NCBI RefSeq assembly: GCF_016802725.1
Contig: NC_052668.1
Location: 2,938,501-3,002,500 of the forward strand
From: Solenopsis invicta
Lineage: Eukaryota > Arthropoda > Insecta > Hymenoptera > Formicidae
DNA length: 64,000 nucleotides
Direction: 5' to 3'
Shown in pieces: positions 55,381-64,000 of this stretch. The position numbers and the translations under genes were made by a program. Under the pieces are notes generated by a model that saw only the letters and a program-made list of their open reading frames with translations, was not told where the DNA came from and searched no databases. The first letter of the stretch is position 1. Every line of letters starts with the position of its first letter.

Positions 55381-55782
55381 ATGGATAACAATAATACTAA
55401 CGTAACGGAAACGCGGACACCGTTCGAAGCCAACTTCCGCTTGGTACGTTCTCCCATCGAAACAGTCGCAGGACCGAGTAATCCCGGCCTATCTAACGCC
55501 ATGATAAATTACGAGACGCAAGAAATGCATGACCTGATCGCCGACCCTGACGAGAATTTGACACTGCAAGATGTCATGCGCGAAATAAAAAGATTGCAAA
55601 TACGGATTAACGAAAATGAGGCACAAACTCGCGTCCCGCAAAATAACACGAACCGCCGACTCATCTTTCATGAGCATGCGTTCGACACTACGCACGGCCG
55701 ATACTCGCAAGACATCAGAAATCAACGAGGATCCACGCTTAACTATTTAACACTAAAAGACGCGCAGAACTGTTACGTCGAC
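55381..55782 (+). pseudogene. LTR-retrotransposon gag N-terminus, truncated by insertion
   Basis: The ATG at 55381 gives about 130 codons: a polar N-terminus, an acidic helical segment (DLIADPDENLTLQDVMREIKRLQIRINENE, coiled-coil-like), a basic stretch and LNYLTLKDAQ, after which the frame runs into LTR-like sequence beginning TGTTACGTCTGG at 55783. Position after LTR, PBS and leader supports gag. Capsid and nucleocapsid domains are missing. Confidence 0.6.
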
Positions 55783-56212
55783 TGTTACGTCTGGTGCCAA
55801 AATTTTTCTTTAACTTTATGCTTAACCGCATGCATTTATTAATATAATTTTTAATGCGGTTAAACTTTCTAAAATGCTACAGAAACAAATTTTGACATAT
55901 AAAAATAATATAACATAAGCAACCACTTCAAATCAGAATTTATAATAGCTACGCATAACTATTCAATTTTTTAAATACTTTTCAGTAAAAATAATAATAA
56001 AATAATAGACCTGTAATTGCATGATGATTGTGTGTACTGGGTGCTATCGCGCCGTACATGCAAACCTGAGATCACTATTTCAAATATAAATTATATTACA
56101 ACTATTCTGATAGACTCGTATGCAATTTAACAACTAATTGAATAGGCCAGTAAGACGAGCAAAAAGGTGTAGGTGTTTGTATAACTTATGACCGTTATTT
56201 ATTAGTATTTGA

Positions 56213-56248
56213 GACACAAACGTTTCGACTCTACGGAGTCTTCTTCAG
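56213..56248 (-). ncRNA. Hammerhead ribozyme-like motif (left pLTR copy)
   Basis: On the minus strand: CTGAAGA (CUGANGA box), a GACTC/GAGTC stem II closed by a CGTA loop, GAAA, then a 3-bp stem III (ACG/TGT with a TTTG loop) and a GTC cleavage triplet. The core is complete in sequence and order for a type I hammerhead with minimal stem III. Stem I pairing is weak in this copy, so cleavage activity is uncertain. Confidence 0.62.
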
Positions 56249-56280
56249 TGTGTGGATAAGAATAAGAACATAAAAACAGA

Positions 56281-56601
56281 ATGTACGTCGTCTATAAATT
56301 AAATTGTAATGACTGTAACGCCTCGTACGTAGGACAAATAAAAAGAAAACTAAAAACAAGAATCAAAGGACATATAAACAACATTAAACCTGAAACAGCG
56401 AAAATATCCGTTATTAGCGAACACAGAGTACAACAGAGTGGGAAAATGTTAAAATCCTTGATTTTGAACCAAATTATTATAAGTATTTAATTTCTGAAAT
56501 GATACACATTAATGAATAAAAAAATGGTCTTAATCAAAAAACGGATACGGAGCTATTAGACAATTGTTACAACACTATTTTGAATAAACTGGTCGATATG
56601 T
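56281..56601 (+). pseudogene. GIY-YIG endonuclease domain, C-terminal part of a Penelope-like RT protein
   Basis: MYVVYKLNCNDCNASYVGQ with the catalytic Tyr and the YVGQT-type motif (Thr changed to Ile), then KRKLKTRIKGH (conserved Arg and His), VISEHR, and, after frameshifts near 56425 and 56480, MIHINE..KNGLN and TELLDNCYNTILNKL to a TAA at 56599. The pair of Cys residues (CNDC) is usual in Penelope endonucleases. The RT domain upstream is missing. Confidence 0.8.
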
Positions 56602-56760
56602 AACAAAGAAAGAATAGAGAATATAATTGTAAACAGTGTAACATCTGACTTAGACGCGGGATGCGCACGCTCCGCAACATCAAAAGTGTTCAGTCTCCCT
56701 TGACACGCCGATGAATACAGATCGATCGTTATTCTAAGTTATAAGCGATCAGCGTTGAAG

Positions 56761-57020
56761 ATGTCTTACAACAACTCTAACGACGAACCGTAAGTTTTAA
56801 TTATTTACAAAAAATATGTAATTCGATTGACACGGAATTTGTAAGAAACGCTCAAAACGGCTATTGTTAAATTTTATTTTTATTTTTGTTTTTTATATTT
56901 TTTAAGTATCAGCGATCGAAAGTCGATTAATTTGCATTAGTCGTACAACAAGACGCGAGATGTCGACAGAATTTTTTGACATGATTTGTTTCGCGGATTG
57001 GAAATCGACGAAAAAATTAT
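56761..57020 (+). pseudogene. Possible 5' start of another Penelope-like copy, with intron
   Basis: An ATG at 56761 (MSYNNSNDEP) is followed by a GTAAGT donor at 56790 and a TTTTTTAAG acceptor ending at 56906. Splicing keeps a frame for about eleven more codons before a stop. Head-to-tail Penelope copies with intron-bearing 5' regions are known, so this may be the start of a second copy. Weak; no RT follows. Confidence 0.3.
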
Positions 57021-57130
57021 AGAAATTTCGGACCATGGGCTTTAAATCCCAGACTAATGTATTTAAGAGCTTCTGGCTGCTTTGAAAATTCTGTTTGCGC
57101 TTTGCGTCAATAATGTAAGAAATACACACA

Positions 57131-57166
57131 CTGAAGAAGACTCCTTAGAGTTGTAACGTTTGTGTC
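57131..57166 (+). ncRNA. Degenerate hammerhead-like motif (right pLTR copy)
   Basis: Same order as the left copy, but the GAAA box reads GTAA and stem II has GACTC/GAGTT with a CTTA loop. The change in the invariant GAAA should abolish activity, so this is a decayed copy. Confidence 0.55.
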
Positions 57167-57952
57167 TCGAATACTAATAAATAACGGTTATAAATTATAC
57201 GAACACTTATATTTTTTTGCTCGTTTTACTGGCCTATTCAATTACTTAATAAATTATATTAAATCAGAAATAATACGCGGAATGCGATTTAGAATGCTTA
57301 CACGCACTTTCCCCGTGCCTCGCGGTTCCCGCCTGCGTCTCCAAACTCGCGCGGCCCGATCTTAACTATTTTCTCAAACGCAAAAGAAAATAGTTTTGCC
57401 CAGAAGCAACTACACATTTATAATTTTCAACCTAGTAACATGTTGCTAGGTTGTACCTAGCAACCTAGTACATTCAGCTATCATATTGTGCTTATCGCAT
57501 TTAAATATCTTAAAAATTGTAGCGGGTAAAAATCAAAGAAGATCAACGCGTCTCAAAGCGCTCGCTCGCGCAACTGCCCCTAACTTCCGCGAGAGTCGCC
57601 AAGCGCCCGCACGCACCGAGTCTTAAAGTTTATTCAAACAAAAAAAACAATTGTTTTCTCATAGTAAAAATAATAATATTACAAACTGCAGAACAGAAAA
57701 ATTTCTACCCTAATAACTTAACGAGACATGAGTGTGCGCTCCTGAGCGTCCGCTCAAATAGCGCCTTCGCTGCCTCGATCCTATGAACTCATACTCCTCT
57801 CCAAATACTAATTTCTTCAAAGAAAGACAAGAGCAGAGCACCTATCATTAAAAACTTTTACCTAGAATTTTCTTATAATCTTTACTTTTTTTTCTTAGTT
57901 TTTAGAAAAATCAAATTAAATCATTTTCACCTCTGATATCTTTAATCTTTTA

Positions 57953-58018
57953 CACACACACACGCGCGCGCGCGCGCTCTCTCTCTCTCTCTCTCTCTTC
58001 CCCCCCCCCTCTCTCTTT
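57953..58018. repeat. Compound microsatellite (CA)n(CG)n(CT)n
   Basis: cacacaca, then cgcgcgcg, then ctctctct, ending in a C run and ctctct. An alternating purine-pyrimidine tract directly followed by a homopyrimidine tract. Confidence 0.95.
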
Positions 58019-58446
58019 AAACACAAAAAAGGGGGAGACTGTAAAAAGTACAATTTTGAATTACTATTAGCAAGCCTTCAAAATACTAAAAATATGTTAG
58101 TTAGCAGAAAACAATGTGTCGAAAAACCCACAGAGGGAAATAAGCCGGTCAACGCGTCTTTCTAAAATGTTGAAAAAATGAATTAACCTCTTTCGGAACC
58201 TTCGACCCTTCTATATTCTCATCAGCAGAACAACAGCAAGGATCGAAACGACCAGTAGAAATTCCTGCTACTCCTCAAAATTTAACTCTTCAAAAACGTC
58301 AAGAACCAGAAACTTGTCCCCCTTCTTTCCTTGAACCCGCCGCACAAACTATAAAATACATACTAGATTTCCGAAAATGAGCAGCTAAACCCCTCTCAAA
58401 TTTTGTCACAATAAAAAAACCAACAAAGTAGAATAGTAAGGCGGAT

Positions 58447-59090
58447 TCTAATTCAGGGATCTGAAGGGGGTGCGGGGTAGAGGGGAATTTCACGGCGCGC
58501 GTCTTTGCCGTACTGACCAAGATGATGTCACGCGGGAAACGGGAAAGAACATTTCACGGCGTGTATTTTTGCCGTGCTAACCGCGTCTTGGAGGGGGGTG
58601 ATGCCGCCTCGATTTGAAGGGGGTGCGGGGGCAGGGGGAAATTTTACGGCACACGTCTTTGCCGTACTGACCAAGATGATATCACGCGGGGAGTGGGAGG
58701 AACATTTCACGGCGTGTATTTTTGCCGTGCTAACCGCGTCTTGGAGGAGGATGATGCCGCCTCGTGATGCTAATCATAGCATAGGTGACATCATTTGAGC
58801 AAGCGCATATGTGTTTGCTGTCTCTCTCCCTTCCATATATTGCGCTCTCACTCCCTCCCCGTACACTTGTCCTCTTGCTCGTACGCCAACGTTCTCAATC
58901 GCCGCTTTAAAGGGGGCGTTGCCACCTCGCGGCGCTAATCACGGCATAGGAGATATCACTTACGGAAGAACACTGCTCTCTCGCTCCCTCCCGTATTGCG
59001 CTCTCACTCCCTCCCCGTACGCTTGTCCTCTCGCTCGTACGCGTCTTATTATAATCTTGTACGCTTGTCCTCTCGCTCGTACGCGTTTTA
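58447..59090. repeat. Tandem duplications (about 160 bp and about 150 bp units)
   Basis: 58453-58610 and 58611-58770 are two copies of a unit with gaagggggtgcgggg.., cacgtctttgccgtactgaccaagatgat and ttgccgtgctaaccgcgtcttggagg. Next, 58770-58900 and 58925-59060 duplicate a block with ctaatcayrgcatagg.., ttgcgctctcactccctccccgtac and cttgtcctctygctcgtacg, with an extra half copy at 59058. Frames across it are repeat-driven. Confidence 0.88.
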
Positions 59091-59317
59091 AGGTGCTCGT
59101 TCGCACATCAACGCTATAATCACACGGTCGCACACCAACGCTATGATCGCACGCGCGGACGCTGCAATGTAGTGTGGCGATGCATCATCCGCCTCATGCT
59201 CTTTTTCCATATGCGTGGTTTATCCTCGCTCGCTTGCTCGTGCTTTCCCGCGGTTAATCTTAAATCTCGCAAGCATTCTTATTTCTAAGGTATTCTCAAG
59301 AGTAGACAAGAATAGGG

Positions 59318-59342
59318 AAAATAATAATAATAATAATAATAT
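59318..59342. repeat. (TAA)n microsatellite
   Basis: About eight units of aat/taa. Confidence 0.9.
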
Positions 59343-59473
59343 GCTTGAATGTGATATATATTTTTTTCATTTTAGTTATTTCAAGTCATTGTCACATCTG
59401 TGACAACCACGCTGTACCACACTAAATAACTATCAATCTGCAATTGTTTGCAAAGGATAAAGAAAATAACCAG

Positions 59474-59527
59474 AAATTCAATTTCAATTTCAATTTCAAT
59501 TTCAATTTCAATTTCAATTTCAATTTA
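59474..59527. repeat. (TTCAAT)n hexanucleotide repeat
   Basis: Eight to nine perfect tandem ttcaat units. Confidence 0.95.
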
Positions 59528-60421
59528 TACATTTTTATAATTTTAAATTTGCGCATAACATAATTATAACATTTTATTTGTCATTTAACACACTGTATGT
59601 AATATTCATATTTGTGCATATTATAACATTTTATTTGTTATTTAGCGAATCGTATGTAATATTATCTGAAGCATAAGCTATTAATTCACATTCAATATGT
59701 GAACTTTTATCATAAATTTTGCGCAAAATGTTTACATTGTTTTTATTAGTAATGCAATTTTGATGCAAGTAAATTACCAAATGTTAATATTTTTCAGTAA
59801 CATTATTCATATTCTGACACAGTGCGAAATATACATGTTCGATACAATGCTCAAGTTTGAACATAAATGATACTGTTGCAGGCTTCATGCAAATATAAGT
59901 ATTGCGTAATGTCAATTTTATAATATGTTCTTCATGCAGTTTAATCTGTTGCACAATTAGTTCGTGAATCAATAATAATAGTGTCGTTTTTAACTGCGTA
60001 AGTCCCTCGATGTCCAGGCGTTTCTCAATCAATCTTCACGTTTTATAAGGCAATTTGATTTCCGCGGTTGTCACCCAACGAATTAAAGACAGCGCTACTT
60101 GGGTTTTATTTAAAAAATAAATATACTATCACTTGCATTTTATTCGTTAAAAGTAGTACAGCAGTTATTTCAAAGAGCAATATATTCTTTTTATAATTGG
60201 CGCAATTTAAAGATTTCATTCATTTTTTTAGAAAAAATTTACTTAGGTTGAATTAAATAAGATGCGTGCACACATATACATTGGCGCCTTTTTTTACCTT
60301 TTTTTGAAAAGGCAATTTTGTACTAATATCACGTGTTTTGTAGTGTTAAGCAATATATATATTTTTTGTAAAAAGTCATGATTTCAACTTACTGTTTTTA
60401 AAACAGTAAGATTACAGAGAA
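59528..60421. other. AT-rich region, no recognisable gene; about 75-bp tandem duplication at 59560-59665
   Basis: ataattataacattttatttgtcattta..gtatgtaatatt is repeated once in tandem. A minus-strand open frame of 82 codons (60032-59784) is helix-prone but unrecognised. No transposon ends found. Confidence 0.5.
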
Positions 60422-60435
60422 TATATATATATATA

Positions 60436-61024
60436 CAGGTTGTCCGGGAACTAGGGAACTTACTGCTTTGACAACTTAAAGAAGATAAAAAAGGACAAAA
60501 AAGTCTTATACCATTTTGCGATATTTGCTATAATTATCAAATTATAAAATAAGATGTATGAGCCAATGTGCGGTGACGCCGCGCCATCGCGCCTAGCTCG
60601 TAGGCAAGAGCGCGCGGCGGGACAGATGACGCGTCGTTGTTTGAATTTGTATGGCGCGACGGTCTGAATTCACCGCACCGCGTGTACATACACTGCAAAA
60701 AACAAATGTGTTATTTTAGCTAAAACGTCTTCTTACACATTTGATAAATAACACATTTGATTTTTGCAACGTATGTACACGCGCTGCGACAAATTCAGTC
60801 GCGCTGTGCAAATTCAAACAACGACGCGTCATCTATCCCGCCGCGCGCTCTTGCCTACGAGCTAGGCGCGATGGCGCAGCGTCACCGCACATTAGCTCAT
60901 ACGTTTTATTTTAAATAATTCGATAATTATAGCGAATATCGCAAAATGGTATAAAACTTTTTTGTCCCTTTTTATCTCCTTTAAGTTGTCAAAGCGGTAA
61001 GTTCCCTAGTTCCCGGACACCCTG
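60436..61024. mobile_element. Foldback MITE E, 589 bp, CAGGTTGTCCGGGAAC/CAGGGTGTCCGGGAAC ends
   Basis: Starts CAGGTTGTCCGGGAACTAG and ends with the mirror CTAGTTCCCGGACACCCTG; TA at 60434-60435 and 61025-61026, on the edge of a (TA)n tract. Arms of about 280 bp match closely, with AT-rich outer parts and GC-rich inner parts (gcgcctagctcgtaggcaagagcgcgcggcgggac and its complement), like element D. No ORF. Confidence 0.92.
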
Positions 61025-61596
61025 TATATACACCAAACAAAGAAAAATTTCAAAAGCTGCTTACGCGAATTAACCTCAGCTTCATCCACAATAAATAATA
61101 CGTCTCTTGTATGGACAAGATCATATATTATGCTCTTACGAGTGCCATATATCACATTTTTCTAGTGTTATATCATATGATTTACAAAGTGCATATGAAT
61201 ATGGTAATGAAACAAAGTTAATTAGACCGGATGCCCCTATTAAATCTATTTTTATCTTCCTATCTTCCTCCAATGCATATCTTTCTTACTTTTCTCAGCA
61301 AAAATGTGGTTTGCTTTCTCAAGTCTGCCTCTAAGTCATAATTTTTTAACTCTAGCGTTAATGTAAATGTATATTTTAAATGAATTGAGTTGGAAACAGG
61401 TGTCAAATGATTGAATAAAGATATAAAAATGATTGTAATGCCTATTGTATGTGTAATTTTACAAGTTGAGTCTCAGAGGCCTCAATGCTGCGTATTTTTT
61501 CTGGTTTCAGAAATTTGTGACTAGATTAATTAATAAGTATGGTAAATACATTTTGAATCTTGTTTATTAAAGTTAACAAAGTTAAGTGCAGCTTTT

Positions 61597-61599
<3 letters not shown>

Positions 61600-61657
<58 letters not shown>
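61600..61657. repeat. (TA)n microsatellite
   Basis: Pure alternating TA, directly left of the next inverted-repeat element. Confidence 0.95.
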
Positions 61658-61659
<2 letters not shown>

Positions 61660-61660
61660 C

Positions 61661-61893
61661 AGTTCACTAAACTAGTTAAAATAATACATGATATTAAATA
61701 TGCTCGCTGTGTTACAAAATAAATGTTAATTGTAAGTAAATAATATGTGTGTTAATCTCGCTGTGTTACTTGATATTTAAAAATATTTCCGAGTGTCTTA
61801 TAAAAGATATTTTTTCTTATAAATATAATTTATTTTGTAATACAGCGAGCATATTTAATATCATATATTATTTTAACTAGTTTTTAGTGAACT
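61661..61893. mobile_element. 233-bp inverted-repeat MITE next to (TA)n
   Basis: agttcactaaactagttaaaataa and the following atgctcgctgtgttacaaaataaat at 61663-61725 pair with 61828-61893 (attttgtaatacagcgagcat..ttagtgaact). Arms of about 68 bp with a unique centre. The same nctcgctgtgttac block is duplicated once more inside (61757). No coding content. Confidence 0.85.
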
Positions 61894-61897
61894 CTAT

Positions 61898-62660
61898 TGT
61901 TACATCTGGAGGATTTCACGATTTCCCATTTCGCATCTGTTCAGGATAACGCGGGGAACAGGGATAGAGCGCAAGGCGTTGTCTCTCTTCCCGATTTCGC
62001 AGCAGGCCAACGCTCGCGAGCGGGAAACGAGAGCCGGCCGTCGTTAGGCAATGGCACGGCTGCGAGCGCGAACATGCGCTCGAGCATGGCAAACGGTGAG
62101 CGGGAGCGTGCGCTCGGGCCGTGTTAGATTGCCAGCGGAAATAATGATAAATATTGACGCCTTCTGTATTCGACGATTCTTCTGGAAAGATTCGTAGAGC
62201 GGAATGTTGTTGACAATCTCTAGTTTTCCCGCCGGACTCTTTCCAGAAGGATCACAGTCTTTATAAGGCGTGAGAGCAAAGCGCGCGTCGCAGTCACAAT
62301 TTGATTTCGAGTAGTGCAATAACGTTAGAGTGAGCGAATTTTGGAACGGCTTTCTTTTTTCGGACTTTGATTTTAGTATATCGGATTAGTGCCGCTATCG
62401 ATATGCGTCGGTGCGTGCGTGACAATTGTGTCCAATCATAGTGCGTTGGACGAGAAATACTTTGAACGCGGTAAACTCCGTGTCTTTAAGAAGGAAACGC
62501 CGTCTTTGCGTTGGCTCGCTTTTTCTTTGTCGGGCAGTCGCCTAGACCATTTCCGTTTCGATTCTTCGTCTCACCGTCTTTCATTCACTCACGTTATAGT
62601 CCGATCGCAAACAGCATCCATCATACAAAATATGAAACGCGAAACAAGCTAAAAGATTGT
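61898..62660 (+). other. Candidate LTR or promoter region (TGTTACATCTGG start, TATA at 62262)
   Basis: TGTTACATCTGGAGGATTTCACG at 61898 begins a GC-rich block. A TATAAGG box (62262-62268) is followed by ctcgcagtcacaatttg-like start sequence. A short hairpin (ttctggaaaga / tctttccagaa, 62179-62244) precedes the TATA box. An open frame at 62389-62652 has no recognisable motif. No LTR end or TSD was established, so it may be an LTR fragment or a real promoter. Confidence 0.4.
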
Positions 62661-63388
62661 TTGTAAAATTTATAATACTTATATCCGGAACTTCACGATT
62701 TCTCTTTTATAACACTATCACCCGGTTACTATAAGAAAAATCAAATATTATCTTCGAAATATATAATGGCATCCGGAGCAATAAGTCCGTTAAATAAGCA
62801 AAAAGGAGAAATCGTGCGACGACAAAACTACAAACAACGGCCTATCCTAATACAATAATCCATATGAACAAACAAAGCCTGGACTTGAGAAAAAAAAAAT
62901 CTAAATGCTATTAAAGTCTGGCAACAATCAAAGATAAGATTGAGTCGCGACGCCGAACGGAAACTATAAAACTATAAAATCAAAACTTACAACTTCGGCT
63001 TTGTTTATTCGAACCTATGTTTCATTACAAACGGAAAGATGATCCATATGGAAAGCTAGTCCCAGATAAACGGACGCGACGATATAAAAATCGGGACCGA
63101 ACGTTCCAAGAAGAGAAACCGTAAGATAACGTATCCCTTAAGCGATTGGGTGATGCAACTGCTCGCCCCTCTTAAAATTAAGAACAATCAGGAGAAGATG
63201 GAAAATTAGCCAACGAGAGATCATCCGAGAAGATGATTGGTAGTGAGCGTTGGTGAACTACCCAACGAACAAGCCCAAAATTTTGATAGCAAAGAATCTC
63301 CAGGGAAAGGGAAAAAGCTCAAAGGGGCTTTAACCAATCAAATTTCCATCTCACCCACTAAATCATTTCCACGCCCTTTCCTAAACTC

Positions 63389-63395
63389 TATAAAA
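63389..63395 (+). promoter_or_regulatory. TATA box in a promoter-like segment
   Basis: TATAAAA with an upstream CCAAT (aaccaatcaa, about 63333) and downstream cctgacactccgtcgtcatt. A GTAAG-type donor (ataagtaagtttttt, about 63627) lies about 235 bases later. Could be the start of an LTR transcript or a host 5' exon; no coding frame is visible before the window ends. Confidence 0.4.
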
Positions 63396-63639
63396 TGTGC
63401 AACTTCCTGACACTCCGTCGTCATTATTATTTCGTCGTCATTTTTATTTTTCAAGATTCAAGATCCAAGATTTGTATTCTCAGTCTAAAGTCGAAGCTGT
63501 GCGCGTTATTTTTAAAATCGTTTTGAACTTAGAATCTGTGCGCGAGACGCAGACTGTCTAGTTTCAAGATCGTTCTCCATCAACAATCTCCAAAAATCAG
63601 AAAACGCGTCATCTCTCTGCTACCATAAGTAAGTTTTTT

Positions 63640-64000
63640 TTTTCTCTTTATCAGTTTTACTTCAATTTTCCATTCAACTCGCCAGGAATCAATCGCTAAT
63701 GAGCAATCACAGCCGTTCATGTCCCAGCTCCTTGTTCCCAATATTATTATTTTTATTTCGGATTAATACAGCAATTCTCATTTTAAACAATTCCCGACAT
63801 TTCCTCTAAATATTTCTTAAATCTCTATGTAAATGTAAATGTTCTATTTCCATTCTTAAATCTTAGGTTTTGATTTGATTTAATAGTTAAAATATGAATC
63901 TCAAAGCATAATTATGAATTTATTAAAGAATAAGTTAATTCCATCTCCTCCTGTATACATAATAACGCGTATAGCTTAAGTTTTCAAAATTAATTATTTT
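63640..64000. other. No gene seen to the window end
   Basis: AT-rich sequence consistent with intron or intergenic DNA. Confidence 0.4.

Larger units (their letters stand above)
56143..57240 (+). mobile_element. Penelope-like element segment between inverted pLTR copies
   Basis: A block of about 115 bp (aggccagtaaracgagcaaaaa.. to ..gagtcttcttcagtgtg) occurs at 56149-56263 and in opposite orientation at 57125-57236. Between them is a GIY-YIG endonuclease fragment. Penelope-like elements are known for RT-GIY-YIG proteins, odd terminal repeats (pLTRs) in direct or inverted orientation, and hammerhead motifs in those repeats. The RT is absent here. Confidence 0.75.
55783..57905. repeat. LTR-like repeat copy 2, split by a Penelope-like segment
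   Basis: Starts TGTTACGTCTGGTGCCAAAATTTT. Homologous to copy 1 at 50872 up to about 56142, then interrupted by 56143-57240, and resuming (aaattatattaaatcagaa.. and the ctcgcgg GC-rich block). Further related GC-rich blocks at 57545-57625 and 57735-57780 suggest internal subrepeats. The right end is not defined; a purine tract (aaaaagggggaga, 58026-58038) followed by TGTAAAAAGT may mark the start of a different 3' LTR. Confidence 0.45.

Noticed and set aside
59400..60076. Possible inverted-repeat element (tgacaaccacg / cgcggttgtca)
   Set aside because: Only about 11 bp pair and the flanks do not match or duplicate; within chance for this length.

Overview
The window reads as a transposable-element-dense, AT-rich stretch of an animal genome. 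It is most likely an arthropod, and within insects probably a hymenopteran such as an ant; that assignment is inference. The evidence is the mix of elements: mauritiana-type mariners, Tc1, hAT, a copia element, LTR promoters with TATA boxes, R1-clade and RNase H-bearing non-LTR elements, a Penelope-like element, an insect-type (baculovirus-F-like) env relic, and a protein-primed PolB element with a spliceosomal intron. I found no single-copy host gene, rRNA, tRNA or CRISPR array. Almost every coding signal belongs to a mobile element, and most are broken.

Layout. 0-5.4 kb: a decayed env relic with a perfect 39-bp hairpin, an unrecognised acidic ORF region, then four foldback (palindromic) elements packed around (TA)n tracts. 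5.4-6.7 kb: mariner-1 with both ends. 7.4-8.9 kb: a 62-bp VNTR and an AT-rich palindrome. 8.9-10.5 kb: a 1,627-bp solo LTR with a 4-bp target-site duplication (TSD). 10.7-11.5 kb: a 432-bp tandem duplication. 13.1-13.85 kb: a large palindrome built of a 15-bp repeat. 13.85-21.0 kb: the most unusual unit, a type-B DNA polymerase (PolB) gene between long GC-rich inverted arms. Its polymerase carries an intron, is split by a foldback element with a 6-bp TSD, and is cut off at the arm before the polymerase C motif.

22.2-26.5 kb: a hAT transposon with 12-bp inverted ends, an 8-bp TSD and an uninterrupted 659-codon transposase, carrying a nested 404-bp solo LTR with its own 5-bp TSD. 26.6-30.1 kb: a foldback element joined to the 3' half of a copia element with its 3' LTR. 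30.4-31.75 kb: mariner-2, minus strand. 31.8-32.9 kb: two small inverted-repeat elements. 34-40 kb: relics of a non-LTR RT, a GTF2I/ZBED-type hAT, a gypsy gag, an R1-like EN region and a Tc1 transposase. 40.1-47.0 kb: a nearly full-length, frameshifted, GC-rich R1-clade element. 47.0-49.3 kb: a second non-LTR element with RNase H.

49.4-50.3 kb: another foldback. 50.9-57.9 kb: LTR-like repeats starting TGTTACRTCTGG, an LTR/primer-site/leader/gag unit, and a Penelope-like segment with GIY-YIG and hammerhead-like motifs. 58-59.5 kb: VNTRs and microsatellites. 60.4-61.9 kb: two more foldbacks. 62-64 kb: promoter-like sequence with no recognised gene.

The pieces do not form one pathway; they are layered insertions. 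Nesting gives relative ages: the solo LTR is younger than the hAT, the 634-bp foldback is younger than the PolB element, the R1-clade element lies inside a Tc1 relic, and the Penelope segment lies inside an LTR-like repeat. Coordinates of inverted-repeat elements are exact where a terminal motif plus TSD is stated and approximate otherwise. All homology calls are by eye, from motifs, without database searches.
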